This document shows, in pieces, positions 17,188 through 26,653 of a stretch of DNA of 64,000 nt (the stretch's first letter is position 1; every line of letters begins with the position of its first letter). Below the pieces are notes generated by a model, which did not search any database, had not been told where the DNA came from, and saw only the letters and a list, made by a program, of their open reading frames with translations. The DNA lies in the NCBI GenBank assembly GCA_900465675.1, contig UBJR01000013.1:1-64000 (forward strand). The letters are read 5' to 3'. The position numbers were made by a program, and so were the translations under genes. Source of the DNA: Hyphomicrobiales bacterium (GTDB lineage: Bacteria; Pseudomonadota; Alphaproteobacteria; Rhizobiales; Rhizobiaceae).

Positions 17188-17504
17188 CCGAGCGCGGAGA
17201 ACTGCTGCTGGAACCACCAGTAGCCTGCGGCCGTCAGAACGGCGACAACGGCAAACAGCACCCAGCCGGTTGCCGTCAGCTTTTTCGCGGCGGCATCGCG
17301 ATAGTTGAGCTTCGCACCGGCGACCAGAAAGCCGAGGCCGAAGACCAGGCAGGCGGGTACCGCAAGAAAGGCTTTCAGCTGATAGCTGACTTCGGGAACA
17401 CCGGCCTGCGCCTCCTCAAGTGGCTGCAGGAGAAAGAACCAGGCGATCGCGCATCCAAGCGCAATCAGCAGCACCCCTCCCGCACGCGCCTTGACCCCAG
17501 CCAT
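17169..17504 (-). CDS. Small membrane protein of unknown function
   Basis: 111 residues with three clear hydrophobic segments: GGVLLIALGCAIAWFFLL (about 9-26), LKAFLAVPACLVFGLGFLVA (about 43-62) and GWVLFAVVAVLTAAGYWW (about 80-97). The frame is open further upstream, but the ATG at 17504 has a strong GGAGGGG just before it. It is transcribed in the same direction as hflX, whose stop codon lies 47 bp upstream of this start. I do not recognise a family. Confidence 0.7.
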   Translation of the reverse strand: MAGVKARAGGVLLIALGCAIAWFFLLQPLEEAQAGVPEVSYQLKAFLAVPACLVFGLGFLVAGAKLNYRDAAAKKLTATGWVLFAVVAVLTAAGYWWFQQQFSALGYSSAV

Positions 17505-17551
17505 GCCATCCCCTCCAGTGAAACGGAAATGCAATTCCGACCTTAGAGCGC

Positions 17552-18883
17552 TCAGCGCTCCCAATCTTCCTTGGCCTTCGATCCGCTGCCGAGCCGCCCT
17601 TCGAGCGCCGTAGCTTCCGTCTCCGACAGGCGCAGGTCGAGCGTGATCGACCCGTCTTCGTTGTCTTCGCGGGCATCGACGATGGCGTGCTCGTAAATCC
17701 ACGGCAGAAGAGCAAGCTTGCCGACTGGGATAGTGATGGTTGCTTCGGTCATGACGCCGGACAGGCGGCGGCTGATTTCTTCCATCAGCTGATCGACGCC
17801 CTCGCCGCTGACGGCCGAAACCGCCACGACGTTCTTGGTGCCGGCGGCCTTCTGGACCATAACATCGTGCGTTTCCGGCTCCAGCCGGTCGATCTTGTTC
17901 CAGACCTCGATGATGCGCTTGGCACCTTCGGCCTCGTCGATGCCGAGGTCGTTGAGGATGCGCAGCACATCGGCGCTCTGGGCCGGATTGTCGTCATCGG
18001 CCATGTCGCGGACATGCAACACGAGATCGGCTTCCAGCACTTCTTCAAGCGTCGCGCGAAAGGCCGCGACCAGATGCGTCGGCAGATCGGAAATGAAGCC
18101 GACCGTGTCGGAGAGAATGACGGTGCGGCCATGCGGCAGCTTCATGCGGCGCAGCGTCGGATCGAGCGTCGCGAAGAGCATGTCTTCGGCGAGCACGCCA
18201 GCACCGGTGATGCGGTTGAACAGCGTCGACTTGCCGGCATTGGTATAGCCGACGAGAGCGACGATCGGATGCGGCACCTTGCGGCGCTTGGCGCGATGCA
18301 GCTGGCGGGTACGTACCACCTGCTCCAGCTCGCGCTCGAGCTTGATGATCCGGTCCTGCAGCATGCGCCGGTCGGCCTCGATCTGGGTTTCGCCCGGACC
18401 ACCCATGAAACCACCACCACCGCGCTGGCGCTCAAGGTGGGTCCAGCTGCGGACCAGACGGCCCTTCTGGTAGTTCAGATGCGCCAGATCGACCTGCAGC
18501 GTGCCTTCCTTGGTGGACGCACGGCGGCCGAAGATTTCAAGGATCAGGCCGGTCCGGTCGATGACCTTGACGTTCCATGCTTTCTCGAGATTGCGCTGCT
18601 GCACGGGCGTCAGCGGGTGATCGACGATCACCAGACCCGAATCGTATTCCTCGAGCTTGGCCTTGATCTCTTCGATCTTGCCGGTCCCGAGCAGTGTCGC
18701 CGGCCGCGGATCGCTGATCGGCACGATGGCGCCGTAGACGACATCGAGGTCGATCGCTTCGGCAAGGCCGCTGGCCTCTTCGAGCCGGCTTTCGGGAGAG
18801 CGGGTGACGGTGATCGCACCGTCAGCGGATGCGCCGCGTCCGCGTGCCTGCTTGAGAACAGGCACGACGACGGTCGCGTTCAT
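17552..18883 (-). CDS. hflX: GTPase HflX
   Basis: 443 residues. HflX is a ribosome-associated GTPase that splits stalled 70S ribosomes. The HflX-specific Gly-rich linker GGGGFMGGPGETQIEADRR occurs at 155-173. The G domain has P-loop GYTNAGKST at 212-220, the G3 segment DTVGFISDLP and the NKID G4 motif. It lies 77 bp downstream of hfq in the same direction, the classic hfq-hflX order. Confidence 0.95.
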   Translation of the reverse strand: MNATVVVPVLKQARGRGASADGAITVTRSPESRLEEASGLAEAIDLDVVYGAIVPISDPRPATLLGTGKIEEIKAKLEEYDSGLVIVDHPLTPVQQRNLEKAWNVKVIDRTGLILEIFGRRASTKEGTLQVDLAHLNYQKGRLVRSWTHLERQRGGGGFMGGPGETQIEADRRMLQDRIIKLERELEQVVRTRQLHRAKRRKVPHPIVALVGYTNAGKSTLFNRITGAGVLAEDMLFATLDPTLRRMKLPHGRTVILSDTVGFISDLPTHLVAAFRATLEEVLEADLVLHVRDMADDDNPAQSADVLRILNDLGIDEAEGAKRIIEVWNKIDRLEPETHDVMVQKAAGTKNVVAVSAVSGEGVDQLMEEISRRLSGVMTEATITIPVGKLALLPWIYEHAIVDAREDNEDGSITLDLRLSETEATALEGRLGSGSKAKEDWER

Positions 18884-18960
18884 ATCGTCCCGGAGCTTTT
18901 CGGCTTCCGGGATGATGGAATCATTCTTCGTATCGCGTGTCGAAATAACGTCTGATCCTA

Positions 18961-19203
18961 TCAGGAAGCGGCTTCTTCGCTCTCGAACATCTGCATCGGC
19001 TGGCCCGGCATGATGGTCGAGATCGCGTGCTTATACACGAGTTGCGAATGACCGTCACGGCGAAGAAGAACACAGAAGTTGTCGAAGGAAGTGACAACGC
19101 CGGTCAGCTTAACGCCGTTAATCAGAAAAATTGTCAGGGAAATCTTTTGTTTGCGAACAGTATTGAGAAATAAGTCCTGCAAATTTTGAGAACGTTCCGC
19201 CAT
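18961..19203 (-). CDS. hfq: RNA chaperone Hfq
   Basis: 80 residues, normal for rhizobial Hfq. It forms a hexamer that pairs small RNAs with mRNAs. The Sm1 motif ([23 protein letters not shown]) and the Sm2 motif ([10 protein letters not shown]) with the essential YKHA are intact. The C-terminal tail is short, as usual in alphaproteobacteria. It lies between dat and hflX. In rhizobia Hfq is also needed for nitrogen-fixation control, which fits the neighbouring ntr genes. Confidence 0.97.
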
Positions 19204-19314
19204 CGCGCCGCTTCTTTCTTTATTGCCGGCATGTCTCAGCCGGTGGAATACTAATCAGCCTCTCCAAGCCATCAGCAGGTAACCCTCATCCCCTGCGTCC
19301 AGCAAATCTTGGTA

Positions 19315-20178
19315 TCAAATCGCAATCTTTTCCGCAACGTCGAAAAAGGCTTCCCGGATATTCTGGGAGACGCTGCCGGGGTGACCGTTGGCGATCGTCT
19401 GGCCATCCAGGGAAACGACAGGAAAACAAATGCTTGTCGCGGCGGTGATAAAGACTTCACGGGCCGCCAGCATGTCGGCGACGGTGAACTTGCGCTCTGC
19501 GATCTCAAGGCCCAGCTTGGCGCCGACATCGATCAGCGTCGTGCGGGTGATACCGCGCAGGATGCCGTGCTCAGCCGGACGGGTGATCAGCGTACCGTCG
19601 GCATCGACGATCCAGACATTCGTGGCAGCCCCTTCGGTGACGAACCCATCCCGGTCGACATAGATCGCTTCCTGGGCCCCGGCCTCCTTGGCCTGCTGGC
19701 GGGCCATCGCGTTCGGCAGAAGGCCAATGGTCTTGATATCAACACGGTCCCAGCGGTTGTCAGGCACGCTGATCGCCTTAATGCCGCCGGCATTCTTCCT
19801 GGCGATGATCGACGGATCGGTGCTCTTGGCGGTGATGACGATTGACGGCCTGGTACCTTCGGCCGGGAAAACGTGGTCGCGTCTTGCAACGCCGCGCGTC
19901 ACCTGCATGTAGAACAGGCCGTTCTTCACCTTGTTGCGGCGGAGCGTCTCGCGAATCACGGTGACCAGTGCCGCGCGGCTCATCGGCGCTGCGATCCGGA
20001 GTTCACTCAACGAGCGGTTCAGGCGGTCGAGGTGGCGGGTGATATCGACGATATAGCCATGCCTGACTTCGCAGACCTCATAGACCCCATCGGCGAACTG
20101 GTAGCCACGATCCTCGATGTGAACGCCCGCCTGGGCATGGGGAACATACTGGCCGTTGACGTAGGAAATTCTTGGCAT
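19315..20178 (-). CDS. dat: D-amino-acid aminotransferase (class IV, PLP)
   Basis: 287 residues, a fold-type IV PLP aminotransferase like D-alanine aminotransferase, which interconverts D-amino acids and 2-oxo acids. The N-terminus MPRISYVNGQYVPHAQAGVHIEDRGYQFADGVYEV is typical; the PLP lysine is probably in DIKTIGLLPN, and EAIYVDRDGFVTEGAATNVW is the cofactor-phosphate region. It sits 61 bp after ntrX and 111 bp before hfq. A branched-chain or aminodeoxychorismate-lyase role cannot be fully excluded from sequence alone. Confidence 0.85.
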   Translation of the reverse strand: MPRISYVNGQYVPHAQAGVHIEDRGYQFADGVYEVCEVRHGYIVDITRHLDRLNRSLSELRIAAPMSRAALVTVIRETLRRNKVKNGLFYMQVTRGVARRDHVFPAEGTRPSIVITAKSTDPSIIARKNAGGIKAISVPDNRWDRVDIKTIGLLPNAMARQQAKEAGAQEAIYVDRDGFVTEGAATNVWIVDADGTLITRPAEHGILRGITRTTLIDVGAKLGLEIAERKFTVADMLAAREVFITAATSICFPVVSLDGQTIANGHPGSVSQNIREAFFDVAEKIAI

Positions 20179-20239
20179 CGGGAAACCTGGCTGTGGGGCA
20201 ATGAAGAGCGCCGGCGCGGGCTTGCGCGCCGGAAAATTG

Positions 20240-21604
20240 TCAGACGCCGAGCGACTTCAGCTTGCGATGCAGCGCCGAGCGCTCCATGCCGACGAACTCG
20301 GCGGTGCGGGAGATGTTGCCGCCGAAGCGGTTGATCTGGGCGATGAGATAGTCCTTCTCGAACATCTCGCGAGCCTCGCGCAGCGGCAGCGTCATGATGT
20401 GGTAGTCATTCTTGGCAGAGACTTTCGGCAGCATGTCGCCGAGATCGGTCGGCAGCATGTCGGCGGTGATCGGCGCATCCGGACCGTCGGAACGGGCAAG
20501 GATCATCAGCCGCTCGATATTGTTGCGAAGCTGGCGGATGTTGCCCGGCCAGTCATGCGCCTGCAGCACCGCCATCGCGTCGTCGCCGATCCGGCGCAGG
20601 CGAATGCCGGCCTGTTCGGAGATCTGGCGCATCAGCTGATCGACGAGGAACGGAATGTCTTCGCGGCGCTCGGCAAGCGCCGGCACGCGAACCGGGACCA
20701 CAGCCAGGCGATGATAGAGGTCTTCGCGGAACCAGCCTTCGGCAATGCGGCTTTCGAGATTATAGGCCGTCGAGGAAATGATGCGGACATCGACCTTGAC
20801 CCGCTTCGAGCCGCCCACGCGTTCGAACTGCTGGTCGACAAGCACGCGCAGGATCTTGTTCTGTGTCTCGCGGGGCATCTCGCCGACTTCGTCGAGGTAG
20901 AGAATGCCGCGATGCGCCTCCTCGAGCGCGCCGGTCTTGCGAGCCTGGCCGGGCGAACCTTCGGTGCCGAAAAGCGCGATCTCCATGCGATCCGGCGTAA
21001 TGTTGGCGGCATTCAGCGCGACGAACGGGCCGCTGGCGCGCGTCGACTTCTTGTGGATCATCCGTGCCACCAGCTCCTTGCCGGAGCCGGATGCACCGAA
21101 GATCATGATGCGGCTGTTGGTCGGGGAGACCTTCTCGATCGTCTGGCGAAGCTGGGATACGGCAACCGAAGTGCCGATCAGCTCGACGGCATCGCCTGCG
21201 CGCTTCTTCAGTTCCGAGACTTCGCGCTTCAGCTTGGAATTCTCGAGCGCGCGCTCGGCAATCAGGATCAGGCGATCGGCCTTGAACGGCTTCTCGATGA
21301 AATCGAAGGCGCCGCGCTTGATGGCGGAAACCGCGGTTTCGATATTGCCATGGCCGGAAATCATCACCACCGGGATATCGGGATGGCGGGTCTTGATCTC
21401 GTCGAGCAGTGAAAGGCCGTCGAGCTTGCTGCCCTGCATCCAGATATCGAGGAAGATCAGCCGCGGGGCACGATCGGAGATCGCCGCCAGTGCACTGTCG
21501 CTGTCATGCGCCGTGCGCGTTTCGTGACCTTCATCCGAAAGGATGCCCGAGACGATCTCGCGAATATCGTGCTCATCGTCGACGACGAGAATATCAGAGG
21601 CCAT
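20240..21604 (-). CDS. ntrX: Nitrogen-responsive response regulator NtrX
   Basis: 454 residues: receiver domain with the phosphoacceptor D53 (FLDIW), AAA+ domain with Walker A GASGSGKE at 170-177 and Walker B LYLDEVGEM, and a Fis-type HTH at the C-terminus (FGGNISRTAEFVGMERSALHRKLK). The sigma-54-contacting GAFTGA loop is absent: the stretch after LFG reads TEGSPGQARKTGALEEA. This is known for alphaproteobacterial NtrX and means it probably does not activate sigma-54 in the NtrC way. Its ATG overlaps the end of ntrY by 11 bp. Confidence 0.95.
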   Translation of the reverse strand: MASDILVVDDEHDIREIVSGILSDEGHETRTAHDSDSALAAISDRAPRLIFLDIWMQGSKLDGLSLLDEIKTRHPDIPVVMISGHGNIETAVSAIKRGAFDFIEKPFKADRLILIAERALENSKLKREVSELKKRAGDAVELIGTSVAVSQLRQTIEKVSPTNSRIMIFGASGSGKELVARMIHKKSTRASGPFVALNAANITPDRMEIALFGTEGSPGQARKTGALEEAHRGILYLDEVGEMPRETQNKILRVLVDQQFERVGGSKRVKVDVRIISSTAYNLESRIAEGWFREDLYHRLAVVPVRVPALAERREDIPFLVDQLMRQISEQAGIRLRRIGDDAMAVLQAHDWPGNIRQLRNNIERLMILARSDGPDAPITADMLPTDLGDMLPKVSAKNDYHIMTLPLREAREMFEKDYLIAQINRFGGNISRTAEFVGMERSALHRKLKSLGV

Positions 21605-23864
21605 AAACGCTTTCCTTGTCGGTTTCAGCAGGGGCGGACGAAGCCGGCTCGAGACGCGGCAGATGCACGCGGATCATGGCTCCTCTCCCCTGGTCAAAAT
21701 CTGCGGGCGCATCATGCAGCTCAAGCTGCCCGCCATGCTCTTCAATAATCTTCTTGACGATCGCCAGGCCGAGCCCGGTGCCCTTCTCGCGCATCGTCAT
21801 GTAGGGCTCCAGAATGCTGTGCCGGTTTTCGACAGGCAGCCCGCGCCCGTTGTCGATGACATCGACGGTGAAGCGGTCCCTGCCCTCGTCCATGCCGGCG
21901 CGCACAAGCACCTTGCGCTCGTCGCGCTCCTCGCTCGGCACCGACTCGATAGCTTCGACGGCATTCTTGATGAGGTTGCCGAAGGCCTGCCCGAGCATGC
22001 GGCTGTCGAACATGCCTTCGAGCGGCCGTTCGCCGAGATCCTGCAGGAAGCTGACATGGGTGTTACCCATCTCGCGCAGGAACATCGCGTCGCGCAGGAT
22101 ATCGCGAAGGTCGCTCTGCTCCTTGGTCGGCTTCGGCATCCGGGCAAATGCCGAGAACTCGTCGACCATGCGGCCGATGTCGCCGACCTGGCGGATGATC
22201 GTATCGGTGCACTGGTCGAAGACGGTCTTATCGTCCTGATTGATCTGCTTGCCATAGCGGCGCTGGATGCGCTCGGCCGACAGCTGGATCGGCGTCAGCG
22301 GGTTCTTGATCTCATGGGCAATGCGGCGCGCCACGTCGCCCCAAGCCGTCGAGCGCTGGGCAATGACCAGATCGGTGATGTCGTCGAGCGTGATGACGTA
22401 GGATTCGGCGCCATCACGCACCTCTTCGCGCGTCACCTGGACACTGAGGGTACGAACGGTACCGCCACGCACCAGTGCGATCTGCTTGCGGAAATCGCCG
22501 CGATAGCGCTGGGCGGCTTCCGTCAATACCTGATCGACCTCGGGGGCGATGTCGGCCAACTGCTTGCCGAGCATGTCGGACGCGTCGAGCGTCATAAGCG
22601 CCTCGGCTGAACTGTTGACGATTGTGATTGCCCGGTCGCCCTCGACTCCGATGACGGCGGCGGTCACACCGGAGAGGACCGCCTCGATGAAGCGGCGGCG
22701 GTCGTCGACCTCGTCTTTCGCTTCCAGAATTTCGTCTCGCTGCGTGCGGATCTCGGAGATCATCTTGTTGAAGGTGCGCGACAGATTGGCGACGTCGCCA
22801 TCGACGGCATGCACTGGCACGACGATGTCCATGTTGCCCGAGGCAACGCTGTCGGCCGCCGTGATCAGCAAGCGGATCGGCCGGACGATACGGTCGGCGA
22901 CGGCAATCGCGGTCCAGATGGCGGCGAGAAGCACGATCAGCGCAAAGCCGATATAGAGAACGGCAAAGGCGATCTGCAGCGAGACGCGGCCCGCTTCCAT
23001 CGACTGATATTCGTTGGCATTTTCCTGCATGAGCCGCATCGCGCCCATGACCTTCGGATCGACCGCACGCACGGTGTATAGGAAGGCATCCGGAATGGAT
23101 TCGAGCTTGATGATGGCGCCGACGAGATTGGTCACGCCCGGCGGGATCAGCGTCGGCTGGCCGGCAGCGGCCTTGGTCAGCGCATCCGGCGGGATCGCCG
23201 GCAGCGGCTTCTCGGTCTTGATGTCCGCCTGGGTGATGACGTCGCCATTGCTTTCGACGAGAAAAGCTCCGAGCAGGCCGCGGCCACGCGCCTGGCGGGT
23301 CATCAATTCGGCAAAGCCGGTCCGATCGAGATTGTAGAGGGTGCGATTGCGCTCCAGATCATTGGCCATCGATACGGTCTGGCCCTGGAGATAACTGGCG
23401 TTCTCCATCATGTAGGCTTGGCCGACATTGCGCGACGAACTGACGATCGACTGAGTGCGGAGCGCGAACCAGCGATCGAGACCGGCATTCAGCGTGATAC
23501 TGGCGAAGAGTGCGACGAGGATCGCCGGCGTGATCGCCACGAGCGAGAACAGCACGACGATGCGGATGTGGAGGCGGGCGGCCGCCCTTCCGCGCGTACG
23601 GGCCTTCATCAACCGTGCGACCTCGCGGCCGATCAGCGCCATCAGGCCGAGAACGAAGAACGAATTGACGACGACGGAGGTGATGACCACGCGGGAGGTC
23701 GGTTCGATCGGCGTGAAGCCGAGAAGCACGAAGAGTGTGGCGGTGGCACAAAGAAGCGCACCACCGGCCAGCATGAGACCGGGCAATGCAAAGAGCGCGC
23801 GACGATCGGTGACGATTGCCACCCCTTCGTCTTCTGCCGCAGGCGATGCCGCATCCTGCTTCAT
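21594..23864 (-). CDS. ntrY: Sensor histidine kinase NtrY
   Basis: 756 residues. It is the membrane-bound partner of NtrX, acting in nitrogen and redox sensing. The N-terminal part has several hydrophobic segments (ALPGLMLAGGALLCATATLFVLL and others) and a periplasmic loop. HAMP, PAS, then the HisKA box HEIKNPLTPIQLSAERIQRRYG and the ATPase boxes DNGRGLP and KGTGLGLAIVKKI follow. The frame opens at 23927, but the ATG at 23864 has AGGAG 9 bases upstream and gives the expected start MKQDAASPAAEDEG. The 195 bp between it and ntrC probably hold its own promoter. Confidence 0.95.
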   Translation of the reverse strand: MKQDAASPAAEDEGVAIVTDRRALFALPGLMLAGGALLCATATLFVLLGFTPIEPTSRVVITSVVVNSFFVLGLMALIGREVARLMKARTRGRAAARLHIRIVVLFSLVAITPAILVALFASITLNAGLDRWFALRTQSIVSSSRNVGQAYMMENASYLQGQTVSMANDLERNRTLYNLDRTGFAELMTRQARGRGLLGAFLVESNGDVITQADIKTEKPLPAIPPDALTKAAAGQPTLIPPGVTNLVGAIIKLESIPDAFLYTVRAVDPKVMGAMRLMQENANEYQSMEAGRVSLQIAFAVLYIGFALIVLLAAIWTAIAVADRIVRPIRLLITAADSVASGNMDIVVPVHAVDGDVANLSRTFNKMISEIRTQRDEILEAKDEVDDRRRFIEAVLSGVTAAVIGVEGDRAITIVNSSAEALMTLDASDMLGKQLADIAPEVDQVLTEAAQRYRGDFRKQIALVRGGTVRTLSVQVTREEVRDGAESYVITLDDITDLVIAQRSTAWGDVARRIAHEIKNPLTPIQLSAERIQRRYGKQINQDDKTVFDQCTDTIIRQVGDIGRMVDEFSAFARMPKPTKEQSDLRDILRDAMFLREMGNTHVSFLQDLGERPLEGMFDSRMLGQAFGNLIKNAVEAIESVPSEERDERKVLVRAGMDEGRDRFTVDVIDNGRGLPVENRHSILEPYMTMREKGTGLGLAIVKKIIEEHGGQLELHDAPADFDQGRGAMIRVHLPRLEPASSAPAETDKESVYGL

Positions 23865-24059
23865 CTGGTCATTCTCCTGGCGGCAAGCCGCCACGCCACA
23901 TCTGCAATCACCGGGCCGAAAAACCATCAGCGCCCGCGCAATCCCGGTCTATCGAGATCAGCGGCACAGACCATCTGTTATGGTTACGATTGTCCAAACC
24001 CTATGCGTGACCTTTAAGCAACGCATTGTGGCGAAAATGCAACGCATGCCGCCACATTG

Positions 24060-25511
24060 TCAAGCTGTGCGGGAGCTCCGGTAGACCGAAACGCCGAGCT
24101 CGCGGATCTTTTTGCGCAGCGTATTGCGGTTCAAGCCCAGCAGATCGGCTGCCTTGATCTGGTTGCCGCGTGTCGCCGTCAGGGCCGCGAGGATCAGCGG
24201 ATATTCGAGTTCCGTCAGCACACGGTCATAAAGCCCAGGTGGCGGCAGATTCTCGCCGAAACTTGCAAAGTATGTGCGCATATTCTCTTCGACAGCCTGT
24301 GCGATGGTCATCGAACCCGAGCGGATCGGCCCCTTGTCGATCGGGCTGTCGGGGACGTCGGAGCGCAGCTCGCTTTCGATGATTTCGCGGCTGATCACAT
24401 CCTGTGGATAAAGTGCCATCAGACGGCGAATAAGGTTCTCAAGCTCGCGCACGTTGCCGGGCCAGGCATACGCCTTCATCAGCTCCAACGCTTCCTGATC
24501 GAATCGCTTCGTACCCAGGCCTTCCTTTTCAGCCTGCTGGATGAAGTGTCGGACGAGATCCGGAATATCTTCGGCGCGGTCGCGCAGCGGCGGCAGGCGC
24601 AGCGGCACGACGTTGAGGCGGTAATACAGATCCTCGCGGAAGAGGCCTTGGTTGATCGCCTGCTTCAAATCCTTGTTGGTGGCGGCAACGATGCGGACAT
24701 CGGTGCGGATCGGCGTACGGCCGCCGACCGTGGTGTACTCGCCCTGCTGCAGAACGCGCAGAAGGCGGGTCTGCGCGTCCATCGGCATGTCGCCGATTTC
24801 GTCGAGGAACAGCGTGCCGCCCTCGGCCTGCTCGAAGCGGCCGGTCGAGCGGTTCTGCGCCCCGGTGAAGGCGCCTTTCTCGTGACCGAAGAGTTCGGAT
24901 TCGATCAGGTCGCGCGGGATCGCCGCCATGTTGATGGCGACGAAGGGTCCGTTGCGGCGCTTGCCGTAATCGTGGAGCGCGCGGGCGACGAGTTCCTTGC
25001 CGGTACCGGATTCGCCGGTGATCATCAGCGTCAGGTCGGTCTGCATCAGGCGCGCGAGCACGCGGTATATTTCCTGCATCGCCGCCGAGCGGCCGACCAG
25101 CGGCATGCCGTCCTGCATGTCCTCATCCAGCTTTGCCGGCTTCTTCTTCGGCTCGGAAAGCGCCCGGCCGATGATGCCGATCAACTCCGTCAGATCGAAC
25201 GGCTTCGGCAGGTAGTCGTAGGCACCCTTTTCGGAGGCCTTGATCGCCGTCATGAAGGTATTCTGGGCGCTCATGACAAGCACCGGCAGATCCGGCCGCG
25301 CCTTCTTGATGCGCGGCAGCAGATCGAAGGCATTCTCATCGGGCATGATAACGTCGGTCACCACAAGATCGCCCTCGCCTGCCGAAACCCAGCGCCAGAG
25401 CGTGGCTGCGTTCGAGGTAATGCGAACATCGTAGCCTGCCCGGCTGAGCGCCTGATTGAGCACCGTACGAATGGCCGCATCATCATCTGCGACGAGGATC
25501 GTTGCTGTCAT
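24060..25511 (-). CDS. ntrC: Nitrogen regulator NtrC (sigma-54 activator)
   Basis: 483 residues: receiver with phosphoacceptor D53 and switch lysine K103, AAA+ with Walker A GESGTGKE at 166-173, the sigma-54 loop GAFTGA at 213-218, and a C-terminal Fis HTH (GNQIKAADLLGLNRNTLRKKIREL). It switches on nitrogen-assimilation genes when phosphorylated by NtrB. Its start overlaps the ntrB stop by 4 bp (ATGA), so the pair is translationally coupled. Confidence 0.97.
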   Translation of the reverse strand: MTATILVADDDAAIRTVLNQALSRAGYDVRITSNAATLWRWVSAGEGDLVVTDVIMPDENAFDLLPRIKKARPDLPVLVMSAQNTFMTAIKASEKGAYDYLPKPFDLTELIGIIGRALSEPKKKPAKLDEDMQDGMPLVGRSAAMQEIYRVLARLMQTDLTLMITGESGTGKELVARALHDYGKRRNGPFVAINMAAIPRDLIESELFGHEKGAFTGAQNRSTGRFEQAEGGTLFLDEIGDMPMDAQTRLLRVLQQGEYTTVGGRTPIRTDVRIVAATNKDLKQAINQGLFREDLYYRLNVVPLRLPPLRDRAEDIPDLVRHFIQQAEKEGLGTKRFDQEALELMKAYAWPGNVRELENLIRRLMALYPQDVISREIIESELRSDVPDSPIDKGPIRSGSMTIAQAVEENMRTYFASFGENLPPPGLYDRVLTELEYPLILAALTATRGNQIKAADLLGLNRNTLRKKIRELGVSVYRSSRTA

Positions 25512-26653
25512 CGAGAAGTTCCTGTGGGGTTTGCAATTGCCGCGTCATCGGAAGAGGCATCCTTGGATGCCGGCATCAGGACGCGGAAGGTGGTCTTGTT
25601 GTTCTGGCTGTCACATTCGATGATGCCGCCATGGTCGCCGATGATCTTGGCGACCAGCGCCAGACCGAGGCCGCTGCCGTTGGTCTTGGTGGTGATGAAG
25701 GGATCGAAGAGATGCGGCAGCAGGTCCGAGGGAACGCCGGGGCCGTTGTCCTGCACGCAGAATTCCAGCGGCAGCGAAATCTTCTCGCGGGTTCCGGCGA
25801 CGGAGAGGCGGATACCCGGACGATAGGCCGTCGTCAGCAGGATTTCGCCATCCTGCCTTTCCCCGACGGCTTCTGCCGCGTTCTTCACCAGATTGAGGAA
25901 CACCTGCACCAGCTGGTCGCGATTGGCGTAAACGGCCGGAAGCGAAGGGTCGTAGTTCTCGGTGATGCGAATCTGGCGGGCGAAGCCAGCCTTGGCCACG
26001 GCTTTCACATGATCGAGAACGGAGTGGATATTGACCGGGACGCGATCGACGGGGCGCTCGTCGGAGAAAACCTCCATACGGTCGACCAGCGAGACGATGC
26101 GGTCGGTCTCGTCGCAGATCAGCCGGGTCAACGCCCGGTCCTCGTCGACGGCCGACTGCTCCAGCAGCTGTGCCGCGCCGCGAATGCCCGAGAGAGGGTT
26201 CTTGATTTCATGGGCGAGCATCGATGCAAGGCCGGTTACCGAGCGGGCAGCGGCGCGATGCGTCAGCTGGCGGTCGATCTTGTCAGCCATCGAGCGCTCC
26301 TGGAAGACGACGACGACGGAACCCGGCGCGCTGATCACGGGCGCCACATAGAGATCCACCAGCTTGTCCTGGCCAAGGCGGGGCGAGCTCAGATCGACGC
26401 GGTATTCATTCACCGGTGCGCGGCGTTCGCGGACCTGATCGATCAGCGCCAGCAGCGGACTGCCGAAGGGAATGAAGGTCGAGATTTTGTAGCGCGCCAA
26501 ATGCGAGGCGCTGGCGCCGAAGAAGGCCTCGGCCTCCCAATTGGCAAAGGCGACGAGACCGGCCTCGTCCACCATGATGACAGGGTTCTGGATGGCATTC
26601 AGAACCGCCATCGCCACACCACCCGTCTGATCGGCCTGCGTCTTGTCGGTCAT
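25508..26653 (-). CDS. ntrB: Nitrogen sensor histidine kinase NtrB
   Basis: 381 residues, soluble. An N-terminal PAS domain (VIMVDEAGLVAFANWEAEAFFG) is followed by the phosphoacceptor H148 in SMLAHEIKNPLSGIRGAAQLL and the ATPase boxes DNGPGVPSDL and GSGLGLALVAKIIGDHGG. It phosphorylates or dephosphorylates NtrC under PII control. It overlaps dusB by 4 bp upstream and ntrC by 4 bp downstream, forming the dusB-ntrB-ntrC operon known from Rhizobium and Azospirillum (nifR3-ntrB-ntrC). Confidence 0.97.
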   Translation of the reverse strand: MTDKTQADQTGGVAMAVLNAIQNPVIMVDEAGLVAFANWEAEAFFGASASHLARYKISTFIPFGSPLLALIDQVRERRAPVNEYRVDLSSPRLGQDKLVDLYVAPVISAPGSVVVVFQERSMADKIDRQLTHRAAARSVTGLASMLAHEIKNPLSGIRGAAQLLEQSAVDEDRALTRLICDETDRIVSLVDRMEVFSDERPVDRVPVNIHSVLDHVKAVAKAGFARQIRITENYDPSLPAVYANRDQLVQVFLNLVKNAAEAVGERQDGEILLTTAYRPGIRLSVAGTREKISLPLEFCVQDNGPGVPSDLLPHLFDPFITTKTNGSGLGLALVAKIIGDHGGIIECDSQNNKTTFRVLMPASKDASSDDAAIANPTGTSR

